Source of the DNA: SR-FBR-E99 sp963732365
GTDB lineage: Bacteria; Bacteroidota; Bacteroidia; Bacteroidales; VadinHA17
DNA: 64,000 bases
Assembly (NCBI GenBank): GCA_963732365.1
Contig: CAVSZC010000005.1
Coordinates: 62,001-126,000 of the forward strand
Reading direction: 5' to 3'
The notes under the pieces are model-generated. The model saw nothing but the letters and a program-made list of their open reading frames with translations, did not search any database and had not been told where the DNA came from. Of the stretch, positions 8,430-17,477 are shown piece by piece. Positions within the stretch are counted from its first letter, which is position 1. Each line of letters opens with the position of its first letter. The translations under genes were made by a program, and so were the position numbers.

Positions 8430-9779
8430 TTAGATTGAAATATATGCATTCCTGATCCGGTTCGACATTCTGATTACTTTAATTATTTCCTGCGGAGAAT
8501 ACTTCATAAGCATAAGAATTCTGTTCAAAGGTGAGACTGAATGCCTGTAAAGCTTGTAAAACTCTTCATAGAATTCTTTTAACGGGAGTCTTGTTTCCTG
8601 CAGGCTGTGCAGCAAGTCGAAATAATCGTAATTATGGGTTATTAATTTGTCCTTTACTTCCTCAAAATAATCTGTTCCGGGCAGAGGAGTAAGAACATTA
8701 AATACAGGAAGATGCAATATCAGGCTCCTGCAATACTTTCTGAATTCCCTGAAATCAGCCCTGGAAAAATCAGGCTTAATAATAAATGAACCAAAAATGC
8801 TGATATCAAGGTCATTGAGAATTCTTATTGCCTCTTCGTTGTCTTTAACGGTCGCTTTCTTCCTCACATCCTTCAGGTCTTTATCCCTGAAAAATTCTAA
8901 TCCGATAAATATTCTTTCGAGACCAATATCCTTCCATTGCTTTATAACTTCAGGATGCTTTACAATTGTGTCGCTCCTGCCGTAAAGAAAATATTTTTTC
9001 TCAATCCCCGATTCTTTAATAAGCCTGGCGAGTTTAGACATTCTAACTGTATCAATGAGGGATTCATCATCAGAAAAAAATATGAACTTCTCATTTATTT
9101 CTGAAAGTTCTTCAACTATTTTTTCAGGTTTTCTAATAAGATATCTGCCTCCGTTTAGTTTCCATAAAGCACAGAAATTACACCTGTACGGACATCCCTG
9201 TGATGTCCGGATAGTAGCCAATGGCTTTCTCCATTCCGAGAAATAGCTTTTCCTGTATTTGGTTGTCAATGATCTTGCCGGAAACGGGAAAGAGTCAAGA
9301 TCGGTAACGGGAAGAGGAGGTATCATTACTGTCTTCCGATCATTTTGGTATACAATACCATTTAATCCTTCAAAGCCGGCATTCTTTTCATATCTTCTTA
9401 CGACCTCTTTAAAAACGAAAACGCCTTCACCAAGGATTATAAGATCAATGCAGGATTCAACAAAATCTTTGTATGATACAGTTGCATGATGACCTCCGAC
9501 AACGGTAAATATTCGCGGGTTCCACGATTTCATCAGACTGAACAGTTCCTTAACAGTATTAACATGTACTGTATAAGCAGTAGCCGCCACAATATCAGGA
9601 TTGAATTCGTCAAATACTGCTTTTAAATTCTTGTCAAGTCTCAAATCGATGATCCTTACGTCATGGTCATGCACCAGGGCTGCGGCTATATACTCCAGGG
9701 CAAGGGGCTCAAACAAAAAAATATCTTCACAACCAATTGTATCATGTGCCTTAGCCGGCTGTATAAGAAGGATCTTCAT
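8430..9779 (-). CDS. B12-binding radical SAM protein (RS1)
   Basis: 449 residues. N-terminal Rossmann-like cobalamin-binding domain (1-150; MKILLIQPAKAHD, VVGGHHATVSYKDF at 93-106), then a radical SAM barrel with CxxxCxxC at C196/C200/C203 (GCPYRCNFC) for the 4Fe-4S cluster. C-terminal helical extension of about 120 residues ending in basic helices. Enzymes of this class do SAM-radical methylations or ring rearrangements; the substrate here is unknown. Closest in pattern to RS4 in the same cluster (shared KYRxxYF before the cluster motif and YGRxD after it). Starts 11 bp after the end of RS2. Confidence 0.88.
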   Translation of the reverse strand: MKILLIQPAKAHDTIGCEDIFLFEPLALEYIAAALVHDHDVRIIDLRLDKNLKAVFDEFNPDIVAATAYTVHVNTVKELFSLMKSWNPRIFTVVGGHHATVSYKDFVESCIDLIILGEGVFVFKEVVRRYEKNAGFEGLNGIVYQNDRKTVMIPPLPVTDLDSFPFPARSLTTKYRKSYFSEWRKPLATIRTSQGCPYRCNFCALWKLNGGRYLIRKPEKIVEELSEINEKFIFFSDDESLIDTVRMSKLARLIKESGIEKKYFLYGRSDTIVKHPEVIKQWKDIGLERIFIGLEFFRDKDLKDVRKKATVKDNEEAIRILNDLDISIFGSFIIKPDFSRADFREFRKYCRSLILHLPVFNVLTPLPGTDYFEEVKDKLITHNYDYFDLLHSLQETRLPLKEFYEEFYKLYRHSVSPLNRILMLMKYSPQEIIKVIRMSNRIRNAYISI

Positions 9780-9790
9780 ATTTTTTTCAG

Positions 9791-11092
9791 TTAAATCCTG
9801 GTGGTCACCCTCAAAATATAATTTAGCCTTACATAGATGATAAAGTTGACTAAATTCCTTATGTTGGTTTTTGTATCAAATATTCTGCGGGCGATAGACG
9901 AATAACTGTAAAAATTCAAATTAGCATTGACTGTGGCTTCACTGAGTTGTTCCGGAGAAATTAAACGGGGCCTGAAAGGTGCCTGATTATAACGGTAATC
10001 AGGATGATTCCACCAGTGCCCGTCGTATAGAAGCCGGCCTTCCTCCTTGTATTGATTATAAACGGCTGTTCCCGGATATGGCATGAGAACATGGAAAAAA
10101 GCAAAAGTGAATTTATTCTTAATTGCAAATTCTACCGTTTTTTCAATTGTTTCGATGGTATCATAGTCGTTGCCGATCATAAAGCTTCCCCACGTCAGAA
10201 AGCCATAGTCACGTAAAATCTCCAATTCTTCCTTATAGCTATTAAAATTGCGCAAATTTGGCGCTTTATGGAACCATTTGAGTGTATTAATGTTGATAGA
10301 TTCAAACCCCACCAGGTTACCGACACATCCGCTGTCAGCCATTAATTTGAGTAATTGCTTGTCGTTCACCATATTAATGCTCGACTGACTTGCCCATTTT
10401 ACTTTAAGGGGTATAAGTTCTTTAAGAAAAGTCTTAAGCTCTTTTACATTGTATACCATATTATCATCCACAAATAGAATGGTCTTAAGCTTGTCCTTTT
10501 CAATTTCGTATAGAACATCTTCTGCTTTTCGGCATGCATGTGTATGATTGAAGAATTTTGTGACGGAACAGAAACTGCAATTGAACTCGCATCCCCTGCT
10601 GAATTGAATTAAGGAAACAGGCAGATATTTTTTCCCTTTAAAAATTGTTCTGTCCGGGAAACAACCATTCTGCGGATGTCCAAAAGGTGGATGATATATT
10701 TGTTGCAGTTTTCCAATTTTAAAATCATTCATTATCTGATCCCAGACAGGCTCGACATCTCCGATTACAACCGCATCGGCATATTTCACCGCTTCTTCCG
10801 GCAACAGTGAAACATGAAGACCTCCAAGGATTACTTTTACATTTCTTTTCCGGTATTCGGAAGCAATTTCATAAGCTCTGCGAGCGCTAAACGAATCGAC
10901 AGTTATGGCAGCTACAGAAATATTTTCATCAAATGGAATGGCTTCCAGCCTGTCATCATACATACAGACTTCGTCAGGAGGTTTGATTAGTGAGGCAATA
11001 ATTGCCAGCTGCAAGGGTTCCATGCTTCCATCGGCTATATCGTAGCCTTCAATCATTTTACCCATACCAGGTTTAATAAGTGCAATTCTCAT
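9791..11092 (-). CDS. B12-binding radical SAM protein (RS2)
   Basis: 433 residues: cobalamin-binding domain with the GGLHVSLLPEEA segment near 90, radical SAM motif C168/C172/C175 (SRGCEFNCSFCSV), then a C-terminal region with PYPGTAVYNQYKEEGRLL. Pattern resembles the HpnP/DUF4070 type of B12 radical SAM methylases. Pairs with RS3 (both have SFCSV and a KWASQ segment). Only 1 bp lies between RS3 and RS2, so translation is coupled. Confidence 0.87.
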   Translation of the reverse strand: MRIALIKPGMGKMIEGYDIADGSMEPLQLAIIASLIKPPDEVCMYDDRLEAIPFDENISVAAITVDSFSARRAYEIASEYRKRNVKVILGGLHVSLLPEEAVKYADAVVIGDVEPVWDQIMNDFKIGKLQQIYHPPFGHPQNGCFPDRTIFKGKKYLPVSLIQFSRGCEFNCSFCSVTKFFNHTHACRKAEDVLYEIEKDKLKTILFVDDNMVYNVKELKTFLKELIPLKVKWASQSSINMVNDKQLLKLMADSGCVGNLVGFESININTLKWFHKAPNLRNFNSYKEELEILRDYGFLTWGSFMIGNDYDTIETIEKTVEFAIKNKFTFAFFHVLMPYPGTAVYNQYKEEGRLLYDGHWWNHPDYRYNQAPFRPRLISPEQLSEATVNANLNFYSYSSIARRIFDTKTNIRNLVNFIIYVRLNYILRVTTRI

Positions 11093-11093
11093 T

Positions 11094-12422
11094 TTAAAAA
11101 ATATTGGGAGTGATCCTCTTTCTGATATAGTGCCTGTAGTGAAAATTGATAGCCAGTGAAAACACTAGCATTTTTGGATTCTTCCAGAGCGAACCATTGA
11201 AAACAATCCTTCGAAAAATGGAATACAGTGAAAAAACCTTTTTGTTAAGCCACCAGTACATCTCTGTCAGTTTTTCTGGTGTGATGCTTAAAGGATTGTG
11301 TACACATTGTGAGCCATCAAACTTTTCAAGGTTTTCAGTCAGTAGTCTTCCCTGGGATTTGTAATCCTCGAAAAGTGCTGTTCCGGGTATAGGTGTAAGA
11401 ATGTAAAATCGGGGTATGGGTACCCGGTTGCGGTTTATAAACCGGTATGTTTCACGTATCGATGATTCTGTGTCGTAATCCGTACCTATGATCATTTCAG
11501 TAGATACAGTTATACCCGCCTCAGACAGTATCTTGATGTTCTGCTCATGTTCGCTTGCTTTCAGCCAGTGTTTGCCGAAGCTGTCAATGGCATCCTGTTG
11601 AACACTTTCTATCCCAAAACTCATTAAATCACAACCTGAATTAATGACCAATTTCAGCAATTCCCTGTTTTTTGCCAGATGAATAGCGCACTGGCTGGCC
11701 CATTTCATTTTAAGGGGTATAATTTTTTCGCAAAGCTCTTTCAGATAGTTCGGACTGGAAACGATATTATCGTCGATTAAATAAAAACGATTGTAACCGA
11801 GTCGTTTGACCTCTTCAATATCGCGAATAACCTCGTCAACCGGACGAAACAAATATCTGCCTTTGTATAAACAGGCAACTGAGCAAAAGCTGCAGTAAAA
11901 CGGGCAGCCGCGACCTGCCTGAACCGGAAGCATCGAGCCAATTTTATGTTTTAACAAAAGATCATAACGGGGTAAAGGGAGGTCTTTAAGGTCGGTTATC
12001 GGATGTTTATAAATTTCTTTTAGTGTTCCGGTCTCTTCAAAATCCCTGAGCATCATCGGGTATGAGATCTCTGCATCGCCTATTATCAGAGAGTCTACAA
12101 ATTCTATTGCCCTGTCAGCTGCAATTGATGACATGTATCCTCCCATAACAACAAGCTTTCCCCTTTTCCGAAATTCAGCTGCGATCTCGAACCCTCTGAA
12201 TATTGAATGTCCCATTGTACCTATAGCTACTATGTCAGCGTTGCTGTTGAAGGGAACATCATCAACTACCTCTATTACAAGTTCGACTTCCCAGTTTTGC
12301 GGAGTATAAGCAGCAAGGAGAGGAAAAACCAGACCAGGGAGATTAATACGCTTTTGCTTGCATAATCCCCCGTCGGTTGCATATTGAGTTGGCTGTATAA
12401 AGAGAATCTTAGGCATAATCAT
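11094..12422 (-). CDS. B12-binding radical SAM protein (RS3)
   Basis: 442 residues: cobalamin-binding domain (VVMGGYMSSIAADRA near 91), radical SAM cluster C173/C177/C180 (GRGCPFYCSFCSV), LPRYDLL linker before it, C-terminal PIPGTALFEDYKSQGRLL like RS2. The start overlaps the end of RS4 by 14 bp (ATG at 12422) or 8 bp if the second in-frame ATG (12416) is used; the second gives the more typical MPKILFIQP start. Substrate unknown. Confidence 0.87.
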   Translation of the reverse strand: MIMPKILFIQPTQYATDGGLCKQKRINLPGLVFPLLAAYTPQNWEVELVIEVVDDVPFNSNADIVAIGTMGHSIFRGFEIAAEFRKRGKLVVMGGYMSSIAADRAIEFVDSLIIGDAEISYPMMLRDFEETGTLKEIYKHPITDLKDLPLPRYDLLLKHKIGSMLPVQAGRGCPFYCSFCSVACLYKGRYLFRPVDEVIRDIEEVKRLGYNRFYLIDDNIVSSPNYLKELCEKIIPLKMKWASQCAIHLAKNRELLKLVINSGCDLMSFGIESVQQDAIDSFGKHWLKASEHEQNIKILSEAGITVSTEMIIGTDYDTESSIRETYRFINRNRVPIPRFYILTPIPGTALFEDYKSQGRLLTENLEKFDGSQCVHNPLSITPEKLTEMYWWLNKKVFSLYSIFRRIVFNGSLWKNPKMLVFSLAINFHYRHYIRKRITPNIF

Positions 12423-13779
12423 AATCCTCCCCGAGTTTCTTCTTATATTGATACGTCACCTTTTGTGAACCAATCAGTATTTTCCAAAGCATCCTTAAAC
12501 TGTAATTGCGGAAATGTGACCACAAAACTGTCCTCCTGAAGAGAATTTCATAATAGGCCTTGAGAATATGTCTGTAGTAATCTGAAACAGCCATCTGTGT
12601 TGGCTTAAGACTTACATGGGCAAGATCCCATTTTTCATACTCATGGTATCTTATAAGAAGGTCCTCTTCATTACATGTTATTCCGGTTTTGGGTAATGGG
12701 GTGAGGGGCTGAAGATTTACATACTTAATTCCGAGCTCCTTAACACTATTGGTCATCTGATTAAAATCGTCGCTGTCCCAGTCAGGTGAAAGGATTATGG
12801 TTGCATAGCAGTCAATTTTATTTTTATTAAGAACCTCCATCGCCTTTTTATTGTCCTCAATATTTGTCCTTTTGTTGAAGTTCGCTAACTCTTTTTCTGA
12901 AAAACTTTCAAATCCTACAATTACAGTACGAAGACCGACGCTATGCAATTCTGCAATCAGATCTGGATTATGTGCAATGAAATCGGCACGTCCGTAAACA
13001 AGAAAGTTCTTGCGAATCACACTCCTCCGTATTTCAGAAACGAAGAGGGAAAGCCTCTTCCGGTCGGTTAAAAAATCATCATCTACAATGTAGACATTCT
13101 CTTCCCTGATCTCCTTAAGTTCTCTGATCACCTCATTCATCGGACGCTGCCAGTAAAGGTTCCCGGTTATGGCCCGGCAGAAACAAAAGGTGCATGAATA
13201 GGGACACCCGAAAGATGTTTTTATAAGTGCCACTTTATCATAAAAGATATAAAAGTATTTATGCCTGTATTTTTCTGTTAAATAGCGATCGGGGTATGGG
13301 ATATTAAAATTATATAATGGAAGAGCGGAATCATCTTTAATCATTCCGGGAGTCAATACTCCGCCAGGCAAATCTGACTCTTTTGCAATGAACCTGAGCA
13401 GCTGTCTAAAGATTATTGCCGCATTCCTTATTACACGGAAATCAACTGAAGGGTCATCAAAATCTTCGGGACAGACTTCGCAATGAACGCCTCCGACAAT
13501 AGTAACAATGGCCGGATACAATATTTTGGATACGCGGCAATAATTTATTATTATTCTTACATGTGTAATATAACCGGTAATACAGAGGATATCAGGTTTA
13601 ATATGATGTAAAAAATGCTCCAGCGATTTCTTCTCAATTATCATGTCGGCAAGAAATGATTCGTCAACCGGACGTTTGAGGGCGCTGAGTATTTCAAGCT
13701 CCAGCGGCTCTACTATCATCAGATGTTGTAAGCCGATGGTTTCGGGTGACGGTTTAGGGCGGACAAAGAGGATTTTCAT
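12409..13779 (-). CDS. B12-binding radical SAM protein (RS4)
   Basis: 456 residues: cobalamin-binding domain (IVGGVHCEVCPEDF at 94-107), radical SAM cluster C192/C196/C199 (GCPYSCTFC, with a further Cys at 201), and a basic C-terminal tail. Related to RS1. Its ATG overlaps the stop of the preceding GNAT-like gene by 4 bp (ATGA), which marks translational coupling. The tail of about 100 residues after the barrel may bind substrate. Confidence 0.87.
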   Translation of the reverse strand: MKILFVRPKPSPETIGLQHLMIVEPLELEILSALKRPVDESFLADMIIEKKSLEHFLHHIKPDILCITGYITHVRIIINYCRVSKILYPAIVTIVGGVHCEVCPEDFDDPSVDFRVIRNAAIIFRQLLRFIAKESDLPGGVLTPGMIKDDSALPLYNFNIPYPDRYLTEKYRHKYFYIFYDKVALIKTSFGCPYSCTFCFCRAITGNLYWQRPMNEVIRELKEIREENVYIVDDDFLTDRKRLSLFVSEIRRSVIRKNFLVYGRADFIAHNPDLIAELHSVGLRTVIVGFESFSEKELANFNKRTNIEDNKKAMEVLNKNKIDCYATIILSPDWDSDDFNQMTNSVKELGIKYVNLQPLTPLPKTGITCNEEDLLIRYHEYEKWDLAHVSLKPTQMAVSDYYRHILKAYYEILFRRTVLWSHFRNYSLRMLWKILIGSQKVTYQYKKKLGEDYDYA

Positions 13780-14786
13780 ATCTGTGCCTCCTTAAAAACA
13801 TGCAGCTCGGGTAAGTCTCTTTTATATGACAGCATCCCCTGAAACATGATTATTAATTTGTTCATCAACATGTTACTGTGATGTGCTTCCATATAACGTG
13901 TTTCACGGATCCCGCCCATTCTCATTTTGGGGATCTCGGCAGTTTGTCCCAGATCAATTTCCGCGGAACCCATTTCAATAGCTCTCCTGACAATATGTGC
14001 CAGAAGAAAAAGGTAGGTGCTATTATCTTTATTCATCCGGTAGTTGATGCCTCCAAGAAAATAATACATTACCTGTTTGTGAAACAGGGTGATGTTCCAG
14101 CCGATTATCACACCTCCCTTGGTGCAAACAGTTAATCGGAAAAGATCCGGAAGATTGAGAAAAAAATCATAGGTCAGCTTTTCGAGTTTTGCTTTACTAC
14201 TCTTGTAAACCTCCAGGTACTGATTATACATTTGCACTGAAAACTCCTGACATGGAAAAGTTTCGAGTAAAATTTCATTATTGCAATTTAAAAGCCTGAT
14301 TAACCTCCGCCGGTAATCGGAACGCAAAGATGAGATATATTCTTTCCAGTCACCGAAGGATCTATTAATAACAATAGTCGGAAGAGTACTCCCATGAGCA
14401 TGTTTAATCCCACGGGCTTCTTCCGGCAGATTCAAGAACAAAACGAAGCCTTTCTGCACGGAAATAAGATGCTTCTGCAATATGTGAATATGAAGCTTGT
14501 CTCCAATAAAACCCTGGCAGGACACTGAACAGGGAATCCCGGCTATATGCATCTCCAGGGGGCTTTTCAGATGCATAAAGGTCAGCAGGTCCAGCCGTAG
14601 GGTATAAAGTACGGCTCCTGCTTTCAGTTCACCTGATTCTTCAAGAATCCAGTACCGCTGCTTACAGGGATTGTATTTTTCGGTATGAATAAGAAATTCT
14701 CTTTTCTGAAAATAACTCACAGTTAGGGCATCCCAGTCAGCCGGCAGCTCACTGGCAGAGTTAATCAGTGAAAACCGGGAATTCAT
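13776..14786 (-). CDS. GNAT-fold (FemAB/CelD-like) acyltransferase
   Basis: 336 residues. The C-terminal half matches the Acetyltransf_6/FemAB-like GNAT pattern: SLRSDYRRRLIRL near 157, QYLEVYKSSKAKLEKL near 190, VIIGWNITLFHKQVMYYFLGG near 230, and EIDLGQTAEIPKMRMGG near 295. This group transfers amino-acyl or acyl groups to amines. It sits in the cluster with 4-bp ATGA overlaps on both sides. A role in joining an activated acid, possibly made by the ligase at 17478-18842, to an amine is inference from context. Confidence 0.68.
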   Translation of the reverse strand: MNSRFSLINSASELPADWDALTVSYFQKREFLIHTEKYNPCKQRYWILEESGELKAGAVLYTLRLDLLTFMHLKSPLEMHIAGIPCSVSCQGFIGDKLHIHILQKHLISVQKGFVLFLNLPEEARGIKHAHGSTLPTIVINRSFGDWKEYISSLRSDYRRRLIRLLNCNNEILLETFPCQEFSVQMYNQYLEVYKSSKAKLEKLTYDFFLNLPDLFRLTVCTKGGVIIGWNITLFHKQVMYYFLGGINYRMNKDNSTYLFLLAHIVRRAIEMGSAEIDLGQTAEIPKMRMGGIRETRYMEAHHSNMLMNKLIIMFQGMLSYKRDLPELHVFKEAQI

Positions 14787-15871
14787 AATTTTCCGTGATA
14801 TACTGCATAACTTCGGTAAGGCAAAGGCTTTATTCCGGTACTGCGTTGAATCATGCGAGAAACAAGGGCCATAGAGCCTCTGTTTTCTTCGAAAATGAAA
14901 CCGCCTTCGCAGTACTCAAATCCACATCTTTTAAATTCTGGAATAGATTTCATCAAAAGAGAGAAGCCGACCGGAGTATTCTGGAGCTCTGGTAATACAC
15001 CGATCTCGGTAAAACGGAATACCTTAATTTTTTTCCCGCTCCTGAATTTTAACACATCCCAGAAATTAAGATCTCTATGTGAAGTTAAAAGTTCATTAAA
15101 ATCAGGATACCAGAGGAAAAAACCGGCCGGTTTTCCGTTAAGTTCAGCTATAATCAGATTTTCGTTCTGCAGTAAGAAACGAAAGGGGTAAAAGAGTTCG
15201 AGATCCTCTTTATCCTTTCTTTCTGCCCAGAATGGATGAGTGGCAAAAGCTTTGTTATTGAGAAATGTGTATATACTGCTTTCCCTCGCTAATTGCCTCT
15301 TATCCATGAACCTCACCTCAAGGCCATCCATTTTTTTTGGTGCACCGTATGACATAGCCCACCGAATGTATTCATCCATACGGAAGCGAAATGAAAACAT
15401 CTTTTTTTGTTCGAGCCCGGAGAAATAGGAAGGATAATAAGGCATTGTATAGGGCAATCCGAATAATGGAGGTTCGTCAAATCGGTTCAGCAGGAACCCT
15501 GCTCCATAATTCAAATGTCCATTAATTCCAACGACTATTTTATTCAAGCCCGGAAAGCGCCTCCTTGCTTCAGTCCGGATCAGTTCAAGAAGGTTTCCCT
15601 GTTCAGGTAAAGCCTCAAAAAATGAGACCTGAAGGTAGTCATTAAGATTTTTGTCTTTGATAAGGACAAAACGCCCAATTGTATCATTCCCATCCCATAT
15701 TATATACGGCAAAACCTCTGAATGGAGATGATATACCGTGGGGCCTTGTATAAGTAATTGCTCAATACTCCTGTCGGTACAACGATAGTTTTTATTGCCC
15801 TGGTAAACCTTTAGGGCTACAGCGTTAAATGTTCTAAATCCATCTTTATGTTCGACAAGCTCACATTTCAT
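14783..15871 (-). CDS. GNAT-fold protein, YghO-like
   Basis: 362 residues resembling the YghO-like family of Bacteroidota/Proteobacteria: a middle PPLFGLPYTMPYYPSYF block near 133-150 and a C-terminal GNAT-like stretch (ENLIIAELNGKPAGFFLWYP near 235, EIGVLPELQNTPVGFSLL near 290). Probably a tandem N-acyltransferase fold of unknown substrate. Coupled by 4-bp overlaps to the decarboxylase homologue upstream and the FemAB-like gene downstream, so the three make one translational unit. Confidence 0.62.
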   Translation of the reverse strand: MKCELVEHKDGFRTFNAVALKVYQGNKNYRCTDRSIEQLLIQGPTVYHLHSEVLPYIIWDGNDTIGRFVLIKDKNLNDYLQVSFFEALPEQGNLLELIRTEARRRFPGLNKIVVGINGHLNYGAGFLLNRFDEPPLFGLPYTMPYYPSYFSGLEQKKMFSFRFRMDEYIRWAMSYGAPKKMDGLEVRFMDKRQLARESSIYTFLNNKAFATHPFWAERKDKEDLELFYPFRFLLQNENLIIAELNGKPAGFFLWYPDFNELLTSHRDLNFWDVLKFRSGKKIKVFRFTEIGVLPELQNTPVGFSLLMKSIPEFKRCGFEYCEGGFIFEENRGSMALVSRMIQRSTGIKPLPYRSYAVYHGKL

Positions 15872-17010
15872 ACAAAATATTCTTTGGGTTTTGTGAAGCC
15901 CAGAAACTCAAGATAGGAAGAAGCGCAGTATGATCCGGCATTTCCAAAAACAACAATATCGCCAATTTGTATTTTGGGTAAATTGATGTTCCTGGAAAAC
16001 ACATCTCTCGAATAAGTTGAGCAACCATAAATAGTGGTTAAATGATCGTACTCATCAGAAAGCTGACATCCACCCCTTACGATCATCACAGGATGTTTTG
16101 CCATATCGGGATAAAGTAAAGGTCGCGGAAACTGAACGGTAGACGCATTTACTCCTACCAGGCTGTTTGATCTGTTTTTTACATCGGTAACATGACAAAT
16201 AAAAAATCCGGCTTCCCCTCCAATTATTCTGCCTGGCTCCAGAGTGAGCCTGATACTATAGCCTCTGTTGCAAGAGACTTCAGACATAAGTTCCGTTATG
16301 CGGGTGCTATAATCTGAAAAATCAAATTGTTTTTCACCATCTTCCGATATCCCAAACCCTCCGCCAAAATTCAGATACTCAATCTTAGGAAATTCAGAAG
16401 CTATAGATATCAACTCCTTATAGCAGCTGACAAAATAATCTATGTTAAAAATATCTGTACCAACATATAGATGTAGACCATTTATAACTGATTTATCTTC
16501 TATTGGGGAAATTTCCTCCCTCGTAAATCCAAGTCTGCTTTCCTTTCCTATGTAAAATCCGGAATTTGAAGAATAAGGTTTAACTGCGTCGCCTATGTTG
16601 CATCGGATCCCAATCGGTTCATCAGGGAATAATTTTGACCATAACTTAAGCTGATTTGGTGAATCTACATTAAGTTCTATGCCTGACTTTTGAATCCGCT
16701 GCAGCACTTTCCTGCTTAATGCAGATGATGTAAAAATAATGGCCTTGTTTTTATAGCCCAGCTCCTGTGCAGCCTTTAAATGCAGGGTGGAATTCAATGC
16801 TACATTTAGGTTCTCCTCTTTAACAATCTTCAGAAACCCGGGATTGATGTTTGCCATAGTGGCAAAATGGATCGTTTTATTTTCATAAGGAATTTTTTGA
16901 AAAACCCTACACCGCTCCCTTATCATCCCAGTATGATAAACATAAAACGGGTCAAATTCGTTTTTGCATTTATAATTAATAAACCTGAGGATTTCTTTTC
17001 GTAAGATCAT
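15868..17010 (-). CDS. Fold-III PLP decarboxylase homologue lacking the Schiff-base lysine
   Basis: 380 residues over the full length of the Orn/DAP/Arg decarboxylase family 2 fold (alanine-racemase barrel plus C-terminal sheet). Retained: His in GLHLYVGT (His180), GGGFG phosphate loop (216-220), EPGR (258-261), NAGSY (357-361). Changed: the catalytic [YF]AxKAN motif reads FATMAN, putting Met52 at the PLP-lysine position, and the GPxCxSxD motif reads GCSTYSRD (329-336) with Thr332 in place of the catalytic Cys. It is therefore unlikely to decarboxylate by the normal route; it may be a pseudo-enzyme, a partner subunit or repurposed. Translationally coupled to the YghO-like gene. Confidence 0.82.
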   Translation of the reverse strand: MILRKEILRFINYKCKNEFDPFYVYHTGMIRERCRVFQKIPYENKTIHFATMANINPGFLKIVKEENLNVALNSTLHLKAAQELGYKNKAIIFTSSALSRKVLQRIQKSGIELNVDSPNQLKLWSKLFPDEPIGIRCNIGDAVKPYSSNSGFYIGKESRLGFTREEISPIEDKSVINGLHLYVGTDIFNIDYFVSCYKELISIASEFPKIEYLNFGGGFGISEDGEKQFDFSDYSTRITELMSEVSCNRGYSIRLTLEPGRIIGGEAGFFICHVTDVKNRSNSLVGVNASTVQFPRPLLYPDMAKHPVMIVRGGCQLSDEYDHLTTIYGCSTYSRDVFSRNINLPKIQIGDIVVFGNAGSYCASSYLEFLGFTKPKEYFV

Positions 17011-17477
17011 AACCTCGTTATCAATTAAACCTCTTTATATCAATCCTTAATAATCATATTATTATTCTAATAAGTTTGAATATCTAAAGAGAACAGGTCG
17101 CTATTAACAACCTGGAAAACCCGAAATAAGAACCCTTACTTAATCCAGCATTTTGACTAATAGTCTGCTTAATTTGCTTGAAATCTTTTCTTTCCTGAAG
17201 AACTAAGATAGTATAAATTTTTTATACCCAAAAGGATAAGTAATTCTACTTATTTCTCCTGTTTGTCAACTTTGCCAATTTCAAACTACTTAGTTAGTGC
17301 CTGAAACAGGACATGCCCTGCATTGTATCAGGTCGGATGAACATTAACAGACCAGGGGCAGATGGTCGCAAGTTTCTTCTGTTACTGCCAGTATTTAGAC
17401 TTACACGGTCTTCACACATTTGCAAATAAGCAGAATAGATTAAATTATATCGGGTTAATTTACCAGACGAGAGTGTT
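17011..17477. other. 467-bp non-coding gap inside the cluster, with a palindrome
   Basis: No convincing gene. A perfect palindrome ATAAGTA-ATTC-TACTTAT lies at 17236-17253, in a place where it could be an operator for the 15868-17010 operon. A weak ATTG-20 bp-TAACGAGG arrangement lies just before the start at 17010 on the minus strand. The gap splits the ligase gene from the rest of the operon. Confidence 0.4.
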
